From contig VDFB02000002.1 in NCBI GenBank assembly GCA_007258455.2, forward strand, positions 1 to 64,000: DNA of 64,000 nt, read 5' to 3'. Positions 12,085 to 24,339 of this stretch are shown one piece after another. Numbering within the stretch: position 1 is the first letter of the stretch; each line of letters begins with the position of its first letter. Origin of the DNA: Sequoia sempervirens (lineage: Eukaryota; Streptophyta; Pinopsida; Cupressales; Cupressaceae). The notes under the pieces are model-generated. The model did no database searches, had not been told where the DNA came from, and was given only the letters and a program-made list of their open reading frames with translations. Made by a program: the position numbers and the translations under genes.

Positions 12085-13432
12085 TGTCACGTCTCAGACT
12101 TTGATAATGTTTGCTTTTACTTTATGTGGAACTGAAACATGAATAAATGTTGTGAGGTTTGAATAAGGAAATAGGTGAATGTTTATTTTATTTGAAAGAT
12201 GAAATGCAATGGATGATATTTTATTTCAAAAATGAAATGTTATGATTATTATTTAAAAATTCAAATGATCACATAGAGAATGATATGTATTTCTTTGATT
12301 TATATTTTTGGAGACTAATCTATTAATGGGTGCTTGAGTTTATATGAGATGCAGGTTTGTCGAAGACCAAGAGTGTGGTTGAGGTAGAGGAGGTTAGCCA
12401 CCTGGTAGAGTTAAGTTGGAACGGATCCTTTCGCACGCACACACCACTTAGTAACATATAAATTGCATTTAGGATGTTATTTAGTTGGTTATTTATATTG
12501 TTTTACTTTGCAATGTTCATCTAAATTAATTAGTGGTAAATTAAAATGCATAGAAATAAAAGAATTAGTTTAGTATATTTTTAGTTGATGCTTTATTTGA
12601 GAATTAAGATGTTATTTATTTTATTAAATTGAGGATAATGTGTTGCATAGAAAACAAATCTTGCTTTCTTTTAAAATTGAGGATAATGTGTCATAAGATA
12701 GAAGATATAAAAAGTTAGAAAATATGAGAAAAGATGATTAAAATTAGAAAAAAAAACATTAAACAAAGCAAAATAAAGCTAGAAAAAAGGAGGAAGAAAG
12801 TAATAAAATGTTTAGAAAACTCTTATTTTCTCAACAAGAGTAGGCATTCTAAAATTATTATTTTCTTTTATCTTTCTTCATTTTCTCTCTGAAAACAAAT
12901 TGGGATACAAGGCAAGAACAGTAGAATTTGGGTGAAATTGGGAAAAGAAGAGGAATAGAACAGGAAAGGATGACTAAACCAGAGCAATTTTATCAAGTTA
13001 GCATTGGATTCTAGGTTTTTTATCACTTATTTTCATGAAATCTTATCTTAGTTGTGTGTGTAAATGATTTATTTTTGTTCTCATGAGAAAAGATTTAAAT
13101 TTGCTTTCAGATCAATATTATCTTGAAAATATATATTGTTTTTCTATAGAAAACCCAATCAGTCTTGTAATTTCTATTATATATACATACCTTATATTTT
13201 CAGAGTCTAAATATATACAAATATATAAAAAGATATATATATATATACACACATAAATATATATATATATAAATAAATATATAACTTACCGCACTGTAGT
13301 TTGAAATCGATGTCAGAATAGAGGAATCGCATATTTATGCATTTGTATTGTTGAAATTTTATATAAAAAAATACAGTAAGAAATCTAAAGAATGCAGCTT
13401 GTAGCTGCCTCAAAGAAAGGTTGTGGAGAGGC

Positions 13433-13474
13433 CAACACCCTCTCCATAGGCCGCGGCCTGTGGAGAGGGTGTTG
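13433..13474. promoter_or_regulatory. Near-perfect 42-nt GC-rich palindrome in the LTR
   Basis: CAACACCCTCTCCA (13433-13446) and its exact reverse complement TGGAGAGGGTGTTG (13461-13474) flank AGGCCGCGGCCT, itself a perfect palindrome, leaving one mismatched pair (13447/13460). The surrounding 100 bp is GC-rich inside a very AT-rich LTR. The 3' LTR copy (about 22022-22110) is similar but less symmetric. A structured RNA element in the leader is possible. Confidence 0.6.
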
Positions 13475-13832
13475 TCTTCCCCACAGGGGCTACGCCCATG
13501 GGGAGCAACCATCCCCTCCCTCCTCTCTATGTTTAAAACTTTAACTTTAAAATTTCTCCCTGCTTTCAAACTTTTGTTTTATATTCCAACTTTGTACAAA
13601 ATTTGTCCCTGGCAGTGATTGCTGGTATTTTAAGAACTGGAGTATGTAAAACATAAATTTTGTTCATGGCTTTGAAACTCAGTTCTGAACTTTGCCCTGG
13701 CTGCCGACTGTATTTTGAATTGTTATTTATATATATATGTACAGAATGAAATCCATTCAAACTGATTGATATATATATATATATATGTTGTGTATACAAC
13801 ATGTTTGTAATTAACAGAAAATTGTTTTTAAT

Positions 13833-13871
<39 letters not shown>

Positions 13872-14903
13872 CATAATTTAATTTAAAATATATGCAAAAT
13901 ATAAACTTGATATACACAACTTTTGTTTTTCTAATGATATTATGAAATTGCTGAGAGTGTTCTGATTTTGAAATGATATTATTGACATATATAGCTGATT
14001 TTTAATGAATTGTGTAACTGAGTTTTTATTTCTGTTTTATAAATAATTTTCCTGAATAATTGTTTATATATTTATATATATGATACATATATAAACATAA
14101 ACTCTTATGACCATGTATATATATATGTATTCTAAAGGAATGTTTTGAATCTGTTTATGAATTAATTTAACATACATGATGACTTATGAGTTCATATTGG
14201 AATTTCAATCAATCAATAGAAAAAAAACCACTGAAAACACATTGAATCATCATCTTTTTATGAGAAACATATGAAGTAAACAGTTGGATTGTTAATTGGT
14301 TGATCAATTATTTATTGGGTATTTTCTTGTTAGTAATATCGAAAACTTGTATAACATTTTGAGGAACTTGATGATGAAACTGTACTAGAGAGAGATGAAT
14401 GATTAGCAAAAGCTTGAAATATTATAAAATTGAAACAATTTATGCTACATGTATTACTCTATGAAACCACTTCTGGGACAGGATGTCGAGTGTGGATTTC
14501 CAGAGATGATAGTTTTGCTTTTCAAAACTATCATTTTTACTTTTGTTGCTTGGCCAAGCATATGCACCAGTGAAATAGATGAAATTTTAAAAGCCTAGAA
14601 ATTATTAATAGTAGTCTCTGCCACATCCTGCATGCAAGAGATATATCATTCTAGATTAAGATTGCATATAGACATTAGGTTTGCATCGAGAGTTCCCTCC
14701 TACTTCTCCGTTCCAGGTTGCGAGGCTCTTCGTGCAGGGTCGGAGTTTTCTTCGAGCTAGGAAGAAATCCGGGGAAGTATTATGCTTTGTGGTTAGGCAG
14801 AAAAGGTGTTTGTACCCACTCTTGGTCTTGGCTTTGCGGAAGACAAAGTAGTGTTATGGCGGTCGAACACCGAGGATTTTTCATCATATGGATACTTATA
14901 TAC

Positions 14904-15694
14904 GGGTATGTGCAGGATCATCATGGAAAAAACAGGCCCTTAAGTGGCAAAAAATTCTGAAAAATCAGAGTTAGACAACTTGATGTAAAATTTTGAATAA
15001 GTTATCTATATTATTTCAAAAATATGTAAGAATAGAATTTGTAGAAAATTGAATGTAGTTTCTAAACTACTAGGTTTGTTTAAAAAAAGAAAAATCTATT
15101 TGGTGAAAATTTGAAATTTCAATGCAGTGGTACTTAAATTTCAGGGGAAAAATAAGAAATAGGTGTATGTCTGACCACCCTAACCACAATAAAATGATAA
15201 TATTTTTTATAAGATTTTAGATGTAAGTAGAGGACTCATGCCCTAATGTGATGCATATTTTTTGGTAATTTTTTCCAAGTAAATAATTAATTATGAATTT
15301 TTTTTACAACTTTTTTAAAAATATAAAAACTCGTATGTCTGACCACCTTAACTTGGTCAAAATTTCATGAAATTCAATTTTTCTTTTTTTAATCCTATAG
15401 TATGCAAAGCATAGAATGTGACGCATGTTTTTTATTCAAAAATTGTGATACCATTTGAATTCTATAGAATTTTTTTAATCAGCCTATCAATCAGGACTTT
15501 TATCATAATTTGAATAGAAAATGAATAATAATTACTTATTTAATTCAAAATAAAGCATAATTTATATCGGTGGAAAGCTTAGAATCTCCTTTAAAAACCC
15601 TTTTCGTTTCATTAATTTTGGGTAAAAAAATAGTTGTCAGCCACATACCCATCATATTGCCACTTTTTGGCCCATCATGATCCTGAACATACCC
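14904..15694. mobile_element. 791-bp non-autonomous TIR transposon in the 5' LTR
   Basis: Present in the 5' LTR and absent at the matching point of the 3' LTR (23523-23535), so the empty site is known. Ends are inverted repeats of about 23 bp, GGGTATGTGCAGGATCATCA at the left and its near-complement at the right (2 mismatches). The flanks duplicate ATAC (14900-14903 and 15695-15698), present once in the empty site. Inside are two related GTATGTCTGACCACC boxes and no transposase. GGG ends suggest a PIF/Harbinger-like or unclassified MITE, but a 4-bp duplication is not typical of that group. Confidence 0.82.
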
Positions 15695-15994
15695 ATACAT
15701 TTCTTGTATTAATTTATATTGCTTGCATAGCCAATTGTAGTTAACTTGTGAACTTGATGCAATCATTGATATGTACTTATGTATGTAACATTGAAATAGA
15801 TGTTGTAACACTACTTGATGTAAACTTTTACGTTCGACATTGTAATTTCCTTGGAGCAATCTTATTAACACACACATATATATATAGTTTTATTATTGTT
15901 ATGTGGAAATGAATTTTGTATCAATATCCTTAATTGGAAATGTGAATATTCTTCGAGATTTCCATGTTTAGTAAGGTTGATGTACCTTTACATT

Positions 15995-16004
15995 TGGTAT
16001 CAGA
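15995..16004 (+). promoter_or_regulatory. Primer-binding site, initiator-Met tRNA
   Basis: TGGTATCAGA begins 2 nt after the 5' LTR and matches the start of the usual plant PBS complementary to the 3' end of tRNA-iMet. The following bases have drifted. Confidence 0.88.
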
Positions 16005-16051
16005 TCATCTAGGTTAAACTCTAGGACCTACGCCTCATTACACTTAATGTT

Positions 16052-17206
16052 ATGTGTTCCAGAGTAATTCTGATGGATTTTAGAACTTATCAACGTGGAA
16101 GTGTATCTTGTGATGATTTGAGTGGCCGATTGGATCAGATCGTAGCCCTACTAACTCAACAAGGGACTAGGATTGATAGTCTAGAGCAAGCAAGAAAAAC
16201 AGGTCCATCAGGGCCGAACTCTAGCGGAAATGGAAATGAATCAAATGGAGAACAACCTGAGTCTAAAGGAAACCTAAGCAAGGTAGCTGAAGAATTGGAA
16301 AAGGACCTCAAGAAGGTCACCCTGCCAAAATTTGATTGAAAAACCTTTGGGGACGAAGCAGAATCATGGGTAATCGAGATGGAGAAGTATTTTTCCCTAC
16401 GAAATATTTCCAATGAAACTAAGGCTGAATGGGGATCATATCAACTATCGGGTGAAGCTGCCACTTGGTGGGAGAATGAAAAGGTAGAAAAATAGTTTTT
16501 GCGTGGCAAACTGACTTGGGAACAATTTTTGCAGTTGTTCAGAAATAGGTGGCTACCGCAGTCATACTTTGACAAAAAGATAACCAAATTTGAGACTCTC
16601 ACTCAAGGGGGAATGACGGTAACTCAATATTGGGAAAAATTTCCCCACTTGCTCAAATATGTACCCCAGTACTAGCTTGATGAGAGGTTTCAGATTCGTA
16701 AATTCATCTTGGGGATTTGGCCTCAAATTGGAGCTGAAGTTGACATTCATAATCCTTCTTCTATGGATGAGGCTTTTGAGAAAGCAACCAAGCAAGAACA
16801 GAAGTTACAACAGGTTGCAAACTACAAAAAGAGTAGAGAAGCTAAGTATGGGAACAAGAAGTCACAAGGAAACAATCAAAATAACTCTAATCAAAATCAA
16901 AACAATTAGGGCAATAACAAAAACTGTCAGATCAGGAATCTCAAGAGGGGTAATAATTCTCAGGACCGCAATGATGGGAATCAGAACAACAAGAGGGAAA
17001 ACTACAACAATAATAATAACGACAATAACAGAAGAGATGCTTTGGATAGACCCAGAGGACCCCGCAGAGGTTGTTATACATGCGGTGGTGAGCACTATGC
17101 CATTGTATGTCCTCAGAGAGAAAATAATTGGAAGAACAGAAACCAGCATCACATCCATGCGGTGGTTGATAATCGCCAAGTTGACTTCCAGGCTACACCA
17201 ATTTAG
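16052..17206 (+). pseudogene. gag: Gag region of the chromovirus (decayed)
   Basis: Capsid/nucleocapsid part of the polyprotein. It begins at ATG 16052 or the nearby 16073 ATG. A retrotransposon-gag core is visible around 16340-16800 (WENEKV, NRWLPQSYFD, Q-YWEKF), then an Asn/Lys/Arg-rich stretch and a zinc knuckle at about 17072-17110 of spacing C-x2-C-x3-H-x4-C, one residue shorter than canonical. In-frame stops lie at 16337 (TGA), 16493, 16673, 16907 and 17204 (TAG). There is no frameshift; all stops share the frame of the downstream pol. Confidence 0.88.
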
Positions 17207-20200
17207 TTCATGGGTAAGCTTTTCGGATGTCCTGTTTCCATTTTAATTGATATGGGTGCCACTAAGTGCTTTGTGGACCCTCATGTTATTTCAAAATTAT
17301 CTGTTAAGTCGAGATACATGTGTAAATCATGGAAGGTTCAATATGGAAACTGTGTAGAGAGAACAGTAGAGCAATGTCTAGTCAGCAGTGAACTTGAATT
17401 TCCCAGTTTTGAGACATGGGTTAAGTTGTATGTAGCACCCCTAGGGTCGTATGATGTAATCTTGGGAATTAATTGGCTAATTAAGCATAAGTCCATTGTT
17501 GATTGTGAAAAGAAAATAGTGAAATGATTAGATGATCAAGGTAACCATTTTGAAATTCATGGTTTAAAGAAGCCCCTAGAACTTAGGCAGATCTTTGCCA
17601 TGCAGTTAAAGAAGGCTCACAGAAAAGGGTGCACTATCTATGCAATAAAGGTCAGGGATTTGGATAGCTCGAAATTGTCAACTAATGATCATTCTATTCT
17701 AAAGGAATTTCAAGATGTTTTTCTTGATGAGTTGACTGAGCTACCACCTAAACGAGAGTTTGACTTCTCAATTGACTTGTTACCTGGAATTGAGCCTCAG
17801 TCAAAGGCACCATATAGGATGAGCACTACTGAATTGTATGAGCTAAAGGCTCAGTTATAAGACTTGCTTAACCAGGGTTTTATCAGGCCAAGTGTGTCTC
17901 CATGGGGAGCACCTGTTATTTTTGTAAAGAAGAAGGATGGGACCTTAAGGTTGTTTTGTATTGACTACAAAATGCTTAATAAGGTTACCATCAAAAATAA
18001 GTATCTGCTTCCTAGGATAGATGAACTGTTTGATCAGATGACAGGGGCTAAGGTATTCTCAAATATTGATCTGCGATTAGGATACCATCAGCTAAGGATT
18101 AAAGATGAGGACATTTTCAAAACTGCTTTCAGGAACAAATACAAGCACTATGAGTTTACGGTGTTACCGTTTGGGCTAACTAATGCCCCATCAGCTTTTA
18201 TGAATTTGATGAACAACATCTTCTAAGACTGCCTAGATGACTTTGTGCTAGTCTTCCTAGATGATATCTTAATATATTCTAAGTCAGAGGAAGGGCATAA
18301 TAGACACCTGAGGATAGTGTTGCAGTGCTCTAGGGACCACAAGCTTTATGGAAAAATGTCTAAATGTACATTGTACCAGACAGAGGTGCATTATTTGGGA
18401 CATGTTATCTCAACTGAAGGGATAGCAGTGGAACCATATAAGATAAAGGAAATTTTGGAGTGGCCAACACCACAAAATGTTTATGAAGTCTACAGCTTTA
18501 TGGGACTTGTTGGCTATTATTGAAAATTTGTTCAGGGGTTCTCAACCATTGCAACACCCATCACTGCACTCCAAAAGAGAGGAAAGAAATTTGAATGGAC
18601 TGATAAGTGTGAGAATGCTTTTCAGACACTAAAGGAGAAACTTACCTCTACACCTATTTTGATTGTGTTGGATCCAAATGGGCACTTTACAGTGATAACG
18701 AATGCCTTGGGAGAAGATGTAGGAGTAGTGCTTATGCAGGAAGGACAAGTGGTGGCATACGAGTCTAGGAAACTAAAACAACATGAATTGAACTATGCAC
18801 CACATGATTTGGAGTTGGTTGCCATAATGCATGTGCTTCAAATGTGGAGGCATTACCTTTTAGGGAAGCCTTTTGAATTGAAAAAAGACCATTCAGGATT
18901 ACAATATATTTTCACTCAGCCCAACTTGAATGCTCGATAGAGACGATGGTTGGAGTTTTTGAGTGAGTATGACTTTAGCATAGAATATATAAAAGGGAAA
19001 GAAAACAAAGTTACAGATGCCCTAAGTAGGAGAAGAAATCTTGCAACTATGGTTACTATAAGATCAAATTTCAGACAGCAAGTGATTCAAGCTTTATCTG
19101 GAGATGAGCATCATGATAGGGTGAAACAAGCCTTAGAGAAAAACCCTTCAGGTCATCGATATGATGATATTTGTTTGAGACTAATGGGCTTGTACTAGGG
19201 ATGGATGTATGTTCCTAATGTGTAGGGATTGAGGGATTTGGTGCTAACAGAATTCCATAATGGACCATATTCAGGGCACCCTGATGTAACAAAAATGATG
19301 GAGGGACTTAGACCATTGTATTTTTGGCTAGGACTGAGGAGAGATGTAATTGCTTTTGTAGCCCAATGCTTGGAATTTCAGTGAGTTAAGACTGAACATG
19401 TGCATCCAGCAAGACTTCTATACCCACATAGGGTACCAGAATACAAATGGCAGGTAATCACTATGGATTTTATTCAGGGGTTGCCTATGACCAAGAATCA
19501 ACATGATGTTATTTTAGTTGTGGTTGATAAATTGACAAAATTAGCTCACTTCATCCCTGGAAATCTTAAGGATGGCTTATTGGTCTTAGAGAAGAAGTTT
19601 GTACAGGAGATTTTCCAATTGCATGGAGTGCCAGAGATGATCATCTCTGATTGTGACACTCGTATGACTTCCAGATTTTGGACGACATTGAATGCTTCTT
19701 TGGGAACAAAATTAAATTTTAGCTCAGTTTATCATCCTGAGACCGATGGTCAGACAAAGAGGGTGAATTAGGTAGTAGAGGATCTCCTCATGATGTACTG
19801 TATGGATCAACAACGTCAGTGGGAGGAGTATCTACCTTTAGTAAAGTTCGCATATAATAATTCATATCATGCCTCTCTAGGAATATCACCATTCGAGGCT
19901 TTGTATGGTCATAAATGTCCCACACCTATTAGTTGGGATAAGGTGGAAGACTGGATTGTTATTGGGCCAAAGATGTTGAGAGAAATAGAGGATCAGATGA
20001 AGCTGATTAAGGAAAAATTAAAACAAGCTTCAGATCGTCAGAATATTTTTGCAGATAGGAACCAAACCTTTAGACAATTCTCAATGGGAGATAAGGTCTT
20101 CTTGAGGGTTCGACCATAGAAGAGTTCAATCTCTTTTGGCAAGAACTCTAAGCTTTCCCCTACATATGTTTGGCCATTTGATATTTTGGAAGTCATCAAT

Positions 20201-20502
20201 CTAGTTGCTTATAGGCTTGCTCTACCACCGGCTCTCTCTCGTATACATAATTTCTTCCATGTTTTTGTACTCAAGCCATACCATCCAGTTGTTACTCATA
20301 TCCTTGACCAGCGTGCATATCAGGTTCAAGATCTAGGGGTGGTGCTAGTGGAGCCCACCCAGATTTTGGAGAAGCGCAACGTTAAGTTGTGAAACTGAGA
20401 TGTTGTGCAGTACAGGGTCCAGTGGGACCAGTATTCGGTGGATAGTGCACCTGGGAAAATGCAGAAGATATAGATAGATATTTTTTACATTTGAAAATCT
20501 AG
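17207..20502 (+). pseudogene. pol: Pol region: PR, RT, RNase H, IN, chromodomain (decayed)
   Basis: Same frame as gag. PR: the D-S/T-G-A motif reads D-M-G-A-T (17249), so the active site is altered. RT (about 17861-18500) keeps [28 protein letters not shown] and FLDD at 18254-18265. RNase H (about 18659-19060) has lost the first Asp (N-A-L for D-A-S). IN (about 19200-20110) keeps DFIQGLP, the SD-DTR region and GQT. The C-terminal [18 protein letters not shown] is chromodomain-like. Stops: 17525, 17858, 18224, 18521, 18938, 19196, 19223, 19382, 19769, 20117, 20390 and 20396. One base is missing near 20450; the shifted frame ends at TAG 20500. Confidence 0.92.
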
Positions 20503-20604
20503 CATGCTTTCTATTTAATGCTTATTATAACTCTTTTATAAACAGGTTGTTCAGACTGTGTTATGTAGATGTTTGTAATAAGACATCGAGACGATGTCTC
20601 TTCT

Positions 20605-20617
20605 AAGTGGGGAAGGG
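20605..20617 (+). promoter_or_regulatory. Polypurine tract
   Basis: AAGTGGGGAAGGG abuts the TG start of the 3' LTR, as needed for plus-strand priming. Confidence 0.9.
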
Positions 20618-22319
20618 TGTCACGTCTCAGAATTTGATGATGTTTGCTTTTACTTTATGTGGAACTAAAACATGAATAAATGTGTGTGGTAGAATAAATG
20701 TTGTGAGGTTTGAATAAGGATATAGGTGAATGTTTATTTTATTTGAAAGATGAAATGCAATGGATGATATTTTATTTCAAAAATGAAATGTGATGATTAA
20801 ATTATTTAAATTCAAATTATATTTAACATAGAGAATGATATGTGTTTCTTTGATTTATATTTTTGGACATTAATCTATTAATGGGTGCCTAAGTTTACAT
20901 GAGATGGAGGTTTGTCAAAGACCAAGAGTGTGGTTGAGGTACAGGAGGTTAGCCACCTGGCAGGGTTAAGTTGGAACGAATCCTCCCGCACGCACACACC
21001 ACTTAGTAACATATAAATTGCATTTAGCATGTTATTTAATTGGTTATTTAATTGTTTTACTTTGCAATGTTTATTTAAATTAATTAGTGGTAAATTAAAA
21101 TGAATAGAAATAAAAGAATTAGTTTAGTATATTTTTAGTTGATGCTTTATTTGAGAATTAAGATGTTATTTATTTTATTAAATTGAGGATAATGTGTTGC
21201 ATAGAAAAAAAATCTTGCTTTCTTTTAAAATTAGATTTATTGAAAAATTTAGAAAAAAATAAAGTATAGGAAGATTTTTGAAAACAAGTGATAAGATAGA
21301 AGACATAAAAAGTTAGAAAAATATGAGAAAAGATTATTAAAATTAGAAAACAAAGCAAAATAAAGCTGGAAAAGGAGGAAGAAAGTAATAAAAAGTTTAT
21401 AAAACTCATATTTTCTTAACAAGAGCAGGCATTCTAAAATTATTATTTTCTTTCATCTTTTTTCATTTTCTCTTTGAAAAAAAATTGGGATACCAGGAAA
21501 GAACAATAAAATTTTAGGTGAAATTGGGAAAAGAAGAGGAAAAGAACAGGAAATGACAACTGAACCAAAGCAATTTTATCAAGTTAGCATTGGATTCTAG
21601 GTTTTTAATCACTTATTTTCATGAAATCTTATTTCAGTTGTGTGTGTAAATGATTCATTTTTCTTCTCATGAGAAAATATTTAAATTTTCTTTCAGATCA
21701 ATATTACCTTGAAAATATATTTTTTTTTTCTGTAGAAAACCAAATCAGACTTGTATTTTCTATTATATATACATACCTTATATTTTTAGAGTCTAAATAT
21801 AAACAAATATATAAAAAGACATATTCATATATATATATGAGTATACACACACACATATAAATATAAATAAATATATAACTTACCGCACAGTATTTTGAAA
21901 TAGATGTCAGAATAGAGGAATCACAAATTTATGCATTTGTATTGTTGAAATTTTATATTAAAAAAAAATATAGTAACAAATTTAAACAACATAGCTTGTA
22001 GCTACCTGAAAGAAAGTTTGTGGAGAGGCCAGTGACCTCTCCACAGGCCACGGCCTATGGAGAGGGTGTTGCCCTCCCCATAGGGGATGTGCCCATGGGG
22101 AGCAGTTGTCCCCTCCCTCCTTTCTATGTTTCAAACTTTAACTTTAAAATTTCTCCCTACTTTCAAACTTTTGTTTTACATTCCAACTCTGTACAAAATT
22201 CGTCCCTTCCAGTGACTGTTGGTATTTTAAGAACTGGAGTATGTAAAACATAAATTTCTTTCATGGCTTTGAAACTCAATTCTGAACTTCGCCCTGGTCG
22301 CCGACTATATTTTGAATTG

Positions 22320-22356
<37 letters not shown>

Positions 22357-22382
22357 GAATGAAATCTGCTAAAACTTATATT

Positions 22383-22428
<46 letters not shown>

Positions 22429-23701
22429 GTATACAGCATGTTTGTAATTAACAGAAAACTATTTTCAATACACACACAGACACAGACACATATATATACA
22501 TAATTTAATTTAAAATATATTCAAAATATAAACTTGATATACACAACTTTTGTTTTTCTAATGATATTATGAAATTGCTGAGAGTGTTCTAATTTTGTAA
22601 TGATATTATTGACATATATAGCTGATTTTTAATGAATTGTGTAACTGAGTTTTTATTTCTGTTTTATAAATAATTTTCCTAAATAAATTTTTATATATTT
22701 ATATATATGATACATATATAAACATAAACTCTTATGACCATGTATATATATATGTATTATAAAGGAATGTTTTGAATATGTTTATGAATTAATTTAACAT
22801 ACATGATGACTTATGAGTTCATATTGGAATTTCAATCAAACAATAGAAAAAAACCCATTGAAAACACATTGAATCACCATCTTTTTATGAGAAACATATG
22901 AAGTAAATAGTTGGATTGTTAATTGCTTGATCAATTATTTATTGGGTATTTCCTTGTTAGTAATATCGAAAACTTGTATAACATTTTGAGGAACTTGATG
23001 ATGAAAGTGTACTAGAAAGAGCTGAATGATTAGAAAAAAGCTTGAAATATTATAAACTTGAGAAAATTTATGCTACATGTTTTTCTTTATGAAAACACTT
23101 CCAAGACAAGATGTTGAGTGTGGATTTCCAGAGACGATAGTTTTCCTTTTTAAAACTATCATTTTTACTTTTGTTGCTTGGCCAAGCATAGCACCAGTGA
23201 AATAGATGGAATTTTAAAAGCCTAGAAATTATTAATATTAGTCTTTGCCACATCTTGCATGCAAGAGATATGCCATTCTAGATTAAGATTTCATATAGGC
23301 ATGAGGCTTGCATCGAGAGTTCCCTCCTGCTTCTCCATTCTAGGTGGCTAGGCTCCTCACCCAGGGTCGAAGTTTTCTTCGAGCTAGGAAGAAATCCAGG
23401 GAAGTGTTATGTTTTGTGGTTGGGCAGAAAAGGTGTCTGGACCCACTCTTGGTCTTGGCTTTGTAGAAGACAAAGTAGTGTCATGGTGGTCAAACACCGA
23501 GGATTTTTTGTCATATGGATACTTATATACATTTCTTGTATTACTTTGTATGGCTTGGATAGCCAATTGTAATTAACTTGTGAACTTGATGTAATCATTG
23601 ATATGTAATTATGTATGTAACATTGAAATAGATGTTGTAACATTACTGAATGTAAACTTTTACGTTCAACATTGTAATTTCCTTGGAGCAATCTTACTAA
23701 C

Positions 23702-23745
<44 letters not shown>

Positions 23746-23852
23746 TCATCATTCTTATGTGGAAATGAATTTTGTATCAATATCCTTAATTGGAAATGTG
23801 AATATTCTTTGAGATTTCCATGTTTAGTAAGTAAGGTTGATGTACCTTTACA
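20618..23852 (+). repeat. 3' LTR of the chromovirus
   Basis: 3,235 bp, from TGTCACGTCTCAGAA to TTTACA, followed directly by CAAAG. It matches the 5' LTR along its length apart from the 791-bp element, expanded TA microsatellites at about 22320-22350, 22385-22425 and 23705-23740, and small indels. The intact junction at 23523-23535 shows the pre-insertion state of the 5' LTR. Confidence 0.95.
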
Positions 23853-23857
23853 CAAAG

Positions 23858-24330
23858 GGTAATGACCTCCCATAGATAGAGGGCCAAGCACCACTAGTCT
23901 AGATATCTAAAGAAAGTAGAGAGAATGTTACCGAAGTCTATATAGAGGCAATGGTATCTCCACCGAATATCATAGTAAATGGGGCATTTGAAGATGAATC
24001 ACTCTTTACCTCCTAGAGGGAGCAACAACAATAGATTTAGTCCTAGCAAAGAATATGATGATCTGCCCCAACTCATAGTTAGTGGGAACACAACCTCAGC
24101 TAGCCAAGGGGAAACCTCAAGCCATGTGGCCAACCATGTTGGAGATAATGAGGATGACATGAGATACCATCTTCCACCCATAAGAAATTCTCTACATAAA
24201 AAGCAATATTTGGGCTGAGTGGCACAAGAGGGAAGGTTCAAGAGACCTGGATGTACTAACTATAAATGTCCCTTTAGAGATATGAAGAACAAGCATCCAT
24301 TAGTCCCCTAATCAGAGATACAATAAGTTC
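23858..24330. other. Unassigned sequence after the chromovirus
   Basis: Moderate GC, with short open frames on the plus strand (for example 23979-24218). It directly precedes a recognisable gypsy RNase H remnant in the same strand, so it may be a more decayed part of that element. No motif supports a call. Confidence 0.3.
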
Positions 24331-24339
24331 CAAGACTGG

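Larger units (their letters stand above)
12085..15992 (+). repeat. 5' LTR of the chromovirus
   Basis: Runs from TGTCACGTC to TTTACA, 3,908 bp including a 791-bp insertion at 14904-15694. It contains AT and AC microsatellites (about 13205-13280 and 13830-13870), a GC-rich hairpin near 13433-13474 and a second hairpin near 14511-14540 (GATAGTTTTG..CAAAACTATC), which is kept in the 3' LTR. Compared with the 3' LTR it lacks about 60 bp near 12680 and an 18-bp tandem near its start. No open frame here looks real. Confidence 0.95.
12085..23852 (+). mobile_element. Complete but decayed Ty3/gypsy chromovirus
   Basis: An 11.8-kb LTR retrotransposon with all structural parts: two LTRs starting TGTCACGTCTCAG and ending CCTTTACA, a 5-bp target duplication CAAAG at 12080-12084 and 23853-23857, an initiator-Met tRNA primer site, Gag with a zinc knuckle, PR, RT, RNase H, IN and a C-terminal chromodomain-like segment, and a polypurine tract. 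Gag-Pol is one continuous frame broken by 17 in-frame stops and, near the end, one base loss, so it cannot move by itself. Domain order and the chromodomain-like tail indicate a chromovirus, perhaps Tekay/Del-like. LTRs above 3 kb are long for the group. The first 66 aligned LTR bases differ at three sites. Confidence 0.95.

Noticed and set aside
13207..13874. Open frames rich in Tyr and Ile in the LTR
   Set aside because: They come from TA and CA microsatellites and are not conserved between the two LTRs.
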